Assembly: GCA_026986935.1 (NCBI GenBank)
Contig: JALSNP010000079.1
Coordinates: 1 to 7,394 of the forward strand
DNA from: Pyrodictiaceae archaeon
GTDB taxonomy: Archaea > Thermoproteota > Thermoprotei_A > Sulfolobales > Pyrodictiaceae
Reading direction: 5' to 3'
DNA: 7,394 nucleotides
Both the position numbers and the translations under genes were made by a program. The first letter of the stretch is position 1. Each line of letters begins with the position of its first letter. This document shows, one piece after another, positions 1-5,555 of the stretch. A model generated the notes under the pieces. That model was not told the origin of the DNA. It searched no databases and saw nothing but the letters and a program-made list of their open reading frames with translations.

Positions 1-39
1 TTCTCCACGAGTCTTGGAGAGCTAACAAGAACTTATATC

Positions 40-59
40 TTTAACCCGTGTTAAAGTAA
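40..59 (+). promoter_or_regulatory. Operator-like palindrome, copy 1
   Basis: TTTAAC-CCGT-GTTAAA (40-55) is a perfect inverted repeat followed by GTAA (56-59), as in copies 2 and 3 about 800 bp away. Read on the minus strand, GTTAAA runs into GATATAAG (32-39), much as copy 3 runs into the TATA box of the 204-residue gene. It probably marks a leftward promoter for a gene beyond the window edge. A plus-strand TATA-like ACTTATAT (31-38) is also possible. Confidence 0.5.
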
Positions 60-158
60 TTGTTCAGACTATGGAAGAAGAGAATCTTCTCCTACGCGCG
101 AAAGGACAAGAAGAGCTGGGAAAGCAACGACACTACTCAATGAGAAGAGAAACATAGA

Positions 159-187
159 ACAGAGAAAAACGAGGGAAAAGAAACTGA
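159..187 (-). terminator. T-rich terminator-like stretch after the 204-residue gene
   Basis: On the minus strand, two pyrimidine-rich T runs (TTTCTTTTCCC and GTTTTTCTCTG) begin about 11 nt after the stop codon. Oligo-T runs are the usual archaeal termination signal. There is no clear stem. Confidence 0.4.
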
Positions 188-197
188 TCTAGGCGGG

Positions 198-812
198 TTA
201 CTGGAAGACTATCTTCCTGTTCTTTAGGCTGCGGTTTAGCAGGTCTGCGTGCTCTAGTGTTACCTGGTACTCTGTTAGCTTCTCTAGCTTGAGCTCGTTG
301 CCCTCTATCTTTACCTTGTTCACGTATACCTTGCCCTCGTCGAAGCCCACTGTGTATACGAAGAGATCCTTGCTGCTCAGGTAGTTCTTTACCTCCTCGT
401 CCTTGATTGCCTCAGCGACGCCGCCAGCAGCGAAGATTCTTACATGGAACACTATCGCGCCCGGTATGTTCTCCTTAGCGGCTGCCTTGAGGAACTTCAC
501 AAAGCTCTCCTTTACCTGCTCTATAGGGGTCTCGCCGCCGAACTGTAGTAGCACTACCTGGGCGCCGAACTCCTTTACCCTCTTAGCTATCTCTTCCTCG
601 TTCTTCCCTATCTCTACCATGAAGTGGTAGGTTACACCACCGCTGTGATCCAGGAATGCTGCCTCTGTTGCTGTGGCAATACTGCTGCAGATTATGTTCT
701 TAGGAGCTACTACTGCTAGCTTGTTTATACCTAGATCGGCTATGGCTTTTCCTACTAGCCTACCTGTGAGGGCTCGTAGGTATATCTCTTCCTCGAACGT
801 GGTTAGAGCCAT
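198..812 (-). CDS. Hypothetical cytosolic alpha/beta protein, 204 aa
   Basis: I do not recognise this family. The 204-residue protein has no signal peptide and no membrane segment. Its pattern alternates helix and strand: an N-terminal amphipathic helix (about 6-28), a strand around KLAVVAP (31-37), a helix (39-57), a strand VTYHFMVEI (60-68), a helix (71-83), a strand AQVVLLQF (84-91), a long helix (96-115), a strand GAIVFHVRI (118-126), a helix (131-147), then three strand-like segments (149-180). That suggests a Rossmann-like or flavodoxin-like sandwich, but no nucleotide-binding glycine loop or catalytic motif is obvious. It has one cysteine (C42). The ATG start is preceded by GGTG at 820-823, 7 nt away. 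A TATA box lies at 855-866, placing the transcript start near 835. The promoter carries two copies of a 20-bp palindromic element, so the gene is probably tightly regulated. It lies 245 bp downstream of cydA', but its own promoter argues against co-transcription. The coding call is firm; the function is unknown. Confidence 0.85.
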   Translation of the reverse strand: MALTTFEEEIYLRALTGRLVGKAIADLGINKLAVVAPKNIICSSIATATEAAFLDHSGGVTYHFMVEIGKNEEEIAKRVKEFGAQVVLLQFGGETPIEQVKESFVKFLKAAAKENIPGAIVFHVRIFAAGGVAEAIKDEEVKNYLSSKDLFVYTVGFDEGKVYVNKVKIEGNELKLEKLTEYQVTLEHADLLNRSLKNRKIVFQ

Positions 813-831
813 ATTCTCACACCAGGTATAG

Positions 832-851
832 TTTAACCTATGTTAAAGTAA
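832..851 (+). promoter_or_regulatory. Operator-like palindrome, copy 2
   Basis: TTTAAC-CTAT-GTTAAA (832-847) is a perfect inverted repeat with a 4-nt centre, followed by GTAA (848-851). It covers the expected transcription start (about 835) of the 204-residue gene and starts exactly 30 bp from copy 3. Proteins bound to the two copies would lie on the same face of the DNA. The position at the start site suggests repression. Confidence 0.6.
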
Positions 852-854
852 CCC

Positions 855-866
855 TTTTATATTTAA
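855..866 (-). promoter_or_regulatory. TATA box of the 204-residue gene
   Basis: On the minus strand this reads TTAAATATAAAA, close to the archaeal TATA consensus. It predicts a transcript start near 835 and a leader of about 22 nt that contains the GGTG ribosome binding site (820-823). Palindrome copy 3 overlaps it, and copy 2 lies at the start site. Confidence 0.55.
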
Positions 867-881
867 CGCGGGTTAATGTAA
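862..881 (+). promoter_or_regulatory. Operator-like palindrome, copy 3
   Basis: TTTAAC-GCGG-GTTAAT (862-877) differs from a perfect inverted repeat at one base and is followed by GTAA (878-881), as in the other copies. It overlaps the upstream end of the TATA box of the 204-residue gene. A bound protein would therefore block, or possibly help, TBP/TFB binding. Confidence 0.55.
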
Positions 882-899
882 ACGCTTGTTGGGAGCGTT
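881..899. repeat. Short inverted repeat next to palindrome copy 3
   Basis: AACGCT (881-886) and AGCGTT (894-899) are perfect complements separated by 7 nt. The repeat lies just upstream of the TATA box of the 204-residue gene, where an activator could bind. It is short enough to be chance. Confidence 0.3.
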
Positions 900-1003
900 A
901 AGAGGAAAATAACGAAAAATATTTCAATAATGCTTAAAAATAAATAATTAAGCAAATATATAACAGTAGCTCAATTATCTATAGGAAACAATATAGAAAA
1001 CAC

Positions 1004-1030
1004 GGAAAATAATATAATTAAAAACAAAAC
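1004..1030 (-). terminator. T-rich terminator-like stretch after cydA'
   Basis: On the minus strand, runs of TTTT and TTTTT followed by AT-only DNA begin about 28 nt past the cydA' stop. This separates cydA' from the 204-residue gene, which has its own promoter. Confidence 0.45.
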
Positions 1031-1057
1031 TTGATGGAGATGATAAAAACCTTGTTC

Positions 1058-2410
1058 TTAGTACTCCTCGGCCTCAGCTACAGCCTTAGCCTCTGTCTTG
1101 CTAGGCCATAGGAGCACGTAGAATACCAGGTACGCTGCAGCAGCTAGGAGGAATGCCAGGAACCCAAATGTTAGCGCTACTACGGGGCCCTCCACAGCTA
1201 TCTCGTTTACTGGGTTTACCTGTGGGAAGAACTTAGCTATCCCCATAGATCTAAGTATATGCTGTGTTGATGCAGTATTGTCTAGCAATACTACAGAGTT
1301 TACTGTGCTCACAACGCTAGGTAGCGCTTCCTTTGGTATATTTATTCCATAGCTAGCTAGCTTGCTTAGCGGCACCCTCCCCGAGAGCACATCTGGCCAT
1401 ACCGCGATAAAGAACGGGTACTGGCTGAAAGCGTTAAGGTACTCGCCAGCTGCAATAGTAACTATTGCTACTACGCCGGCTGCTAGTAGTATCTTGCCAT
1501 GGGTTCTTGTCAGCCTCCCCTTGAGGAGGGCTGGCACAGCATATATTACAGCTATTATCTGGAAGGCATACATTATCATCTTTAGCACGAAGAGCCACGA
1601 TACGTTGTAGTAGGCCTTGCCGTCGGCAACCTTCCAGCCAAGCGAGGCGAACACGTTGTTGAACTTGTACGGCACGCTCTCTAGGCTAAAGGCGTACCAG
1701 AGGCCAAGCAGTAGCATTAATCCGAGCCCTATAGCTGCTGGCTTAGCAAACATCTTCGCGGTTTTGAGCGCTACTTGTTTCTCCTCCTCGCTGCCCGCAA
1801 TGAAGTACTTATAGGCGTAGGCGCCCATAACTACTAGGAATGTTGTAGTAAACGCTGCCGCTATGCTCTTAACGTAGAGCGGCAAGTACGTTGGGTTCTT
1901 CGTCAGCGCCGCTACGACATCTAGGTAGAACTTGTGATGAGCCGGGTCATAGCCTAGGCCCGCAGGTATATTGAGAAAGGCGAAAACAGCTCTAAAGCCT
2001 ACTGGTATTAGTAGCGCTGATATACCTAGTAGGAAGCCTATGAAGTAGTGAGTTCTTCTGCTCCAGCGATCCCAGCCATACCAGTAGGCGCTAATGCTGA
2101 AGAAGTGAAGCACTATCATCATTATGGCGAGCCCAAAGGGTATCATAGTAATATTTCCGGCGAAGCCTAGGAAGTGTGGATAGTAGCTTAGGAGGAATAC
2201 TGTAAAAGCCGTGCCAAAGACCCCGGCAACACCATATGTTGCTGCATAGAATCTCATAAGGGCTCTGGCCACGCTCTCTAGCTCTCTCTCCCCGCGATCT
2301 GCTCTCCACTTTAGATACGGTACTACCCAGGCTAGCCCTATACCTAGGTTAACCATGGTTATGTGTAACCCGAATGTTAGTGCAAGGAAGGCTGGTGCTA
2401 AACCTACCAT
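1058..2410 (-). CDS. cydA': CydA-like subunit of a cytochrome bd-type oxidase (CydA')
   Basis: A 450-residue membrane protein with about nine hydrophobic segments, aligned by eye to cytochrome bd subunit I. The first helix keeps the E. coli His19 equivalent (H16, in LHITMVNLG), and TM3 ends in the family motif GWDR (112-115). The other key positions are lost: E. coli Glu107 is H102, the Glu99 region is L94/A95, the haem b558 ligand His186 is K181, and the GWxxxExGRxPW motif is degenerate (GEYLNAFSQYPF, 322-333), with A327 in place of the b595 ligand Glu445. There is no recognisable Q-loop quinol motif. It is probably a structural partner replacing CydB beside the catalytic CydA encoded 150 bp upstream, as in the archaeal CydAA' oxidases described by Murali, Gennis and Hemp. 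The acidic tail (438-450) should be cytoplasmic. The ATG start is preceded by GGTGAG at 2417-2422. Automated annotation may call it simply cytochrome bd subunit I. Family membership is fairly sure; the partner role is inferred. Confidence 0.85.
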   Translation of the reverse strand: MVGLAPAFLALTFGLHITMVNLGIGLAWVVPYLKWRADRGERELESVARALMRFYAATYGVAGVFGTAFTVFLLSYYPHFLGFAGNITMIPFGLAIMMIVLHFFSISAYWYGWDRWSRRTHYFIGFLLGISALLIPVGFRAVFAFLNIPAGLGYDPAHHKFYLDVVAALTKNPTYLPLYVKSIAAAFTTTFLVVMGAYAYKYFIAGSEEEKQVALKTAKMFAKPAAIGLGLMLLLGLWYAFSLESVPYKFNNVFASLGWKVADGKAYYNVSWLFVLKMIMYAFQIIAVIYAVPALLKGRLTRTHGKILLAAGVVAIVTIAAGEYLNAFSQYPFFIAVWPDVLSGRVPLSKLASYGINIPKEALPSVVSTVNSVVLLDNTASTQHILRSMGIAKFFPQVNPVNEIAVEGPVVALTFGFLAFLLAAAAYLVFYVLLWPSKTEAKAVAEAEEY

Positions 2411-2433
2411 ATTTCTCTCACCGCCTCACACAT

Positions 2434-2444
2434 GTTATATATTC
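2434..2444 (-). promoter_or_regulatory. TATA-like element upstream of cydA'
   Basis: The minus strand reads AATATATAAC about 29 nt upstream of the cydA' ATG. A start at the normal distance would give a leader of only about 4-6 nt, without the GGTGAG site at 2417-2422. The gene may thus be read both from its own near-leaderless transcript and from a longer transcript through cydA. Confidence 0.4.
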
Positions 2445-2510
2445 CACCACATTATCGCATCCAGTGACTCTATCCATTGCACCAATACACGAGCATCAAT
2501 AAATAATCTA

Positions 2511-2541
2511 TTCAAATAAAAATAAAAACATCAAATAAAAT
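2511..2541 (-). terminator. T-rich terminator-like stretch after cydA
   Basis: Several T runs, including a TTTTTATTTTTATTT core on the minus strand, begin 20 nt past the cydA stop. If efficient, it would unlink cydA from cydA'. If leaky, it could set a subunit ratio. Confidence 0.4.
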
Positions 2542-2560
2542 GATCGAGAGCGCTTCCCTA

Positions 2561-4342
2561 TTACCTTGGTCTCGGTTTACCGGGGACCCATAGTATCTTG
2601 TACACGGCGTAGATTAGTCCAAGCGATATCGATACTAGGAATATTGCTATGAGCGCTAGCTGCCAAGTCGGCGCGGGGTTCACCGTCCTAGCGACATCAA
2701 CAGTCATCACACCATATATCGTCCATGGCTTTCTACCAATCTCTCTCACCGCCCATCCTAGGGTGCTGACGAGCTGCGCTACGAAAGCCGCTATAGGTGC
2801 TAGCATTAGCCAGAACCTCGACGGTAGCTCGCCCCTTATACCGACCATGTTTAGCACTTTATCAACTATGCCTAACCTATTCCTTATCACTATCAGCGCC
2901 ACTATGAGGCCATAGAGGCCTATGAGTATTGCCAACCCTATCTTCGTGTAGTACAAGTAGTGGATTATTATCGGTGGCCGGCAGTCAGGTATGTTTGGTG
3001 CACCGGTCAGGCTACACTTACAATAATTGACAGGTATCTTGTCGTAGCTTGGTAGCTTAGCGCTTAGTGAGCCGTAGGCTATTAGTGGCATTATCTTGTC
3101 GGTATGTAGCAGCTTTGATAGACTCAGTATGTGCTCAGATGTACCCTCTATGGCGGCGAATTTCTCGGGGTTCCAGTAGGCTATTGCTCTGCCCATTTCG
3201 TGGCCCGCTATAAATCCTTGATAGGCTATAGCTATTGCTGCGAATATCGCTGCGAATTTGAATGCCTTCTCTATGTATCTCTTGTACTCCGGGTCAGCAT
3301 CCTTCGGCATTCTTAGCAGGCGTAGCGCGTACCCAGCTAGTACCGTGAAGCCGGAGACGGTGAGGGCTGATCCTATTGTGTGCATCAGGGTTGCTGGGTA
3401 GACGGGGCTCTTGAAGGTTATGCTCATGTAGCCTATATGCTTCACAGTTGTTATCAATATGTAGTCTAGCACGTTCTTAACCGGTATGCTGAGAAGCATC
3501 TCCACGGGGCTCTTTGTACCAGCTAGGCTTGCTGCTGGCACTCCGAGCTTAGCTGCAAGGGCCTGGACCTGTGCAAGCGTTAGGTGCTGAACAGTTGTCT
3601 TGTTGACGAAGTGTACCAGTACGCTATCCTGTAGCTTGGCTCCGCTCCAAGCCTCTCTTACAAGCTCTTGCACAACCCGTGCTGGGATAGCTACTTTCAC
3701 AGAGTCGCCGTAAACCCCTAGGATGTCCACATGGGCGACTTTCTGAAGCGCTGTCACGTTCAGTAATGGGACTAGGTCTTTAGGCATGTATACCTGTATC
3801 TTAGGGTAACCCTGGCTGTAGAGGTAGACGCCGCTAGGCTTATACGCTGGCTCTATCCCAGTCGGGGCAACCATGTAGCTATTGACGCTGAGTATCATTG
3901 AGGCACTGTACCACGCGCCAAGGAAGCCTAGGAAAGCTACCGCCGCCAAAGCCTTGGGAGGTAGCTTGTTCCAGCCATACCAGAGCATGTAGAGGAATAC
4001 TACCTCCATTAGGAACGCGAAGATCTCAGCGTATAATGGGAAGTAGATGTAGCGGCCAGCAGCCTCGGTTAGATTAGGCCATAGCAGCACTAGGCCGAAC
4101 TCAACCGTAGTACCGGTAGCTGCCCCCACGGCGAAGACGATGACAAAGCCCTTAGCAAGTGTCCTAGCAAACCTCATCCAAGCCCTGTCCTTGCTACGAA
4201 GGTAAAGAAGAAGAGCTATGAACGTCATGAAGGGGAGGCCCAGCACGTACTGCAGTATAGCCCAGTGTATCTCGATCCCTATGAACGATAGCAGCCTATC
4301 CCCCGCGGCTGGGTAAGAGGACCAGTGAGCCACAGCACTCAC
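2561..4342 (-). CDS. cydA: Cytochrome bd oxidase subunit I (CydA)
   Basis: The catalytic subunit of a bd-type terminal oxidase, which takes electrons from quinol and reduces oxygen to water in the membrane. Family marks, aligned by eye to E. coli CydA: H26 (His19, active-site haem ligand), E106 and E113 before the GW of TM3 (the conserved acidic pair), H321 (His186, b558 ligand), a Q-loop with GHEMG (380-384) and NPEKFAAIE (391-399; K394 and E399 match Lys252 and Glu257), VIRNR (485-489), and GWAVREIGRKPW (529-540), with E534 matching the b595 ligand Glu445. Three things are unusual: about 130 extra residues between TM4 and TM5 (roughly 160-315, outside the membrane), a short Q-loop with C441, C443 and C454, and no Met in the helix that normally supplies Met393. 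The start is GTG, with GAGGTGA at 4349-4355, 6 nt upstream. At 593 residues it is longer than E. coli CydA because of the insertion. CydA' follows directly; no cydB, cydX or cydDC is in the window. Confidence 0.93.
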   Translation of the reverse strand: MSAVAHWSSYPAAGDRLLSFIGIEIHWAILQYVLGLPFMTFIALLLYLRSKDRAWMRFARTLAKGFVIVFAVGAATGTTVEFGLVLLWPNLTEAAGRYIYFPLYAEIFAFLMEVVFLYMLWYGWNKLPPKALAAVAFLGFLGAWYSASMILSVNSYMVAPTGIEPAYKPSGVYLYSQGYPKIQVYMPKDLVPLLNVTALQKVAHVDILGVYGDSVKVAIPARVVQELVREAWSGAKLQDSVLVHFVNKTTVQHLTLAQVQALAAKLGVPAASLAGTKSPVEMLLSIPVKNVLDYILITTVKHIGYMSITFKSPVYPATLMHTIGSALTVSGFTVLAGYALRLLRMPKDADPEYKRYIEKAFKFAAIFAAIAIAYQGFIAGHEMGRAIAYWNPEKFAAIEGTSEHILSLSKLLHTDKIMPLIAYGSLSAKLPSYDKIPVNYCKCSLTGAPNIPDCRPPIIIHYLYYTKIGLAILIGLYGLIVALIVIRNRLGIVDKVLNMVGIRGELPSRFWLMLAPIAAFVAQLVSTLGWAVREIGRKPWTIYGVMTVDVARTVNPAPTWQLALIAIFLVSISLGLIYAVYKILWVPGKPRPR

Positions 4343-4398
4343 TAGGCCTCACCTCTATCCCTTCCATTCCCCAGAAGTGTTGAGAAATAAAACTGTAC

Positions 4399-4412
4399 CG
4401 GTTTTTAAACCG
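4399..4412 (-). promoter_or_regulatory. Palindromic TATA region of cydA
   Basis: CGGTTT-TT-AAACCG is a perfect inverted repeat with a 2-nt centre, and on the minus strand it contains GTTTAAAAA. At about 60 nt from the GTG start it could be the cydA TATA box, giving a leader of about 35-40 nt with the GAGGTGA site. The GC ends and symmetry also suit a regulator site. GTTTTATTT (minus strand, about 4384-4393) is an alternative TATA. Confidence 0.4.
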
Positions 4413-4494
4413 TAATTGTCTTAATCTCGATTACAAACTTTAACAAGGCTCAGAAGAGTAAAACAAGTCATAAATATAACAATAAGCGTATCTT

Positions 4495-4525
4495 TTCAAC
4501 AAAATATCTTAAACGCTCGACGTTT
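4495..4525 (-). terminator. Possible stem plus T-rich terminator after TIM
   Basis: AAACG (4511-4515) and CGTTT (4521-4525) can form a 5-bp stem. On the minus strand it is followed by a T-rich stretch ending in TATTTTGTTG. It lies about 40 nt past the TIM stop. The stem is weak for a hyperthermophile. Confidence 0.3.
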
Positions 4526-4563
4526 GCCCCGAGAACAATCTAGGTGAAGAATATTGGTGACGA

Positions 4564-5334
4564 CTACTTTCTACGAGAGACTTCCCTTGCCATCGCTTCT
4601 GCCAGCTCCCTCATCTTAGCCTCGGGGTCAGCTGCCTTCATGACGGCCGAGGCTACTAGGACACCGAGTGTACCAAGCCTTATGGCGGCGGCCGCGTCCT
4701 CTCCACTACTAATCCCTGCACCTGTCAAAACAGGTACGTCAGGGTTAATCATGCGTACTAGCCTAAGAGTCCCCGTTACTATCTCTGGCTTCGCTTTTGA
4801 GACCGGGATGCCCGTGCCTATGAGCTCTGGAGGCTCAATAGCTATCATTGTTGGCGAGAGAGCGGCGACCGCGGCAGCAACAGTGGGTGTATCGGCGCAG
4901 ACTAGGGTCTCTAGGCCCAGCTGAGTGGCCCTCCTCACCGACTTATCTATATCGCTTAGAACTAGCCGGTGCTCACTATGGTTAAGCAGTGTACCTTTTG
5001 CCCCCGCCTCTTTTATGGCCTCCGCGGGGATGAACCCAGTATGCGCACCGGGCTCAACGGGGTCCATGTGCTGAGCATAGACCACCGCTTTATCAACTAC
5101 CTCGCTTATTCTCGAAATCTCGGTGGCGGGAACCGCTAGCACCACTCTCACCACTCCCTGATACTCCTCTGCCACGTGTTCAGCAGCTAGCGCTATTGCA
5201 AGCCCCTTATCACCGAACGCTGATGGGTAAGCCTTGTAGTTTATAACCAGTATTGCCTGCCAACTACTCTTCTTCGAGGAAGCGCTACTCGAGGCCATAC
5301 GCGCATGAAGCCCTGATAACAATACAGTACCCAA
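4564..5334 (-). CDS. tpiA: Triosephosphate isomerase, archaeal type
   Basis: Interconverts glyceraldehyde 3-phosphate and dihydroxyacetone phosphate in the cytosol. The (beta/alpha)8 protein is of the short archaeal type. Visible catalytic residues are N32 and K34 (INYK), H119 (LLNHSEHR, matching His95 of bacterial TIM) and E167 (AIEPPE). The mobile loop 6 is PPELIGTGIP (168-177), and GAGIS (205-209) binds phosphate. The motif AQHMDPVEPGAHTG (87-100) is typical of archaeal TIM. The start is uncertain. TTG at 5334 has a strong GGGAGG 5 nt upstream and gives 256 residues. ATG at 5298 gives 244 residues, closer to the roughly 228 usual in Pyrococcus, but has no ribosome binding site. The sequence before INYK is Ser/Lys-rich and does not look conserved. 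An inverted repeat at 5338-5365 overlaps the ribosome binding site of the TTG start. The gene follows the FBP aldolase/phosphatase gene after 221 bp, and its product supplies that enzyme's two substrates in balance. Confidence 0.95.
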   Translation of the reverse strand: MGTVLLSGLHARMASSSASSKKSSWQAILVINYKAYPSAFGDKGLAIALAAEHVAEEYQGVVRVVLAVPATEISRISEVVDKAVVYAQHMDPVEPGAHTGFIPAEAIKEAGAKGTLLNHSEHRLVLSDIDKSVRRATQLGLETLVCADTPTVAAAVAALSPTMIAIEPPELIGTGIPVSKAKPEIVTGTLRLVRMINPDVPVLTGAGISSGEDAAAAIRLGTLGVLVASAVMKAADPEAKMRELAEAMAREVSRRK

Positions 5335-5337
5335 TCC

Positions 5338-5365
5338 AGCCTCCCTATAGAGAGACCAGGAGGCT
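5338..5365 (-). promoter_or_regulatory. Inverted repeat covering the TIM ribosome binding site
   Basis: AGCCTCC (5338-5344) and GGAGGCT (5359-5365) are perfect complements with a 14-nt loop. In the transcript, the GGAGG that would serve the TTG start of triosephosphate isomerase (5340-5344) lies in the 3' arm of this hairpin. Folding would hide it. This could be a translational control element or a coincidence. Confidence 0.35.
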
Positions 5366-5532
5366 TAGGCTATACAAGGATTCCTACCCATTTCCCAGGA
5401 GAACCGGTAGAGGCTCGGCGAGGAGATATATCATCACGGCGTATTGCAGCTCGCCAGCTCTTCTTCATAGCCGCTGACTACAAGAGACGAATAAGCGGGG
5501 ATGCGTTGGAGACACCGTGTTAGACTATTATT

Positions 5533-5553
5533 GAATTAAATAATATTAAAAAA
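5533..5553 (-). terminator. T-rich terminator after the FBP aldolase/phosphatase gene
   Basis: On the minus strand a run of six T followed by AT-only DNA begins 2 nt after the stop codon. This is a good archaeal oligo-T terminator and suggests that TIM is transcribed separately. Confidence 0.5.
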
Positions 5554-5555
5554 GG

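Noticed and set aside
832..881. SurR-type sulfur-response boxes
   Set aside because: SurR sites are GTT-N3-AAC. Here the order is AAC-N4-GTT with TTT/AAA flanks, so the half-sites and spacing differ.
2091..2309. Minus-strand open frame of 72 codons inside cydA'
   Set aside because: It is an alternative frame fully inside cydA', has an Arg/Ser-rich composition and carries no start signals.
1058..2410. Calling this gene CydB
   Set aside because: The conserved first-helix His block and the GWDR motif after TM3 align with CydA, not CydB.
4544..4924. Plus-strand open frame of 126 codons opposite TIM
   Set aside because: It is antisense to the conserved TIM C-terminal half. Its Ser/Ala-rich low-complexity translation is what the reverse of such a gene gives.
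5431..5437. C-box-like GTGATGA on the minus strand, suggesting a C/D box sRNA
   Set aside because: No CTGA D or D' box and no C' box follow within the usual length.
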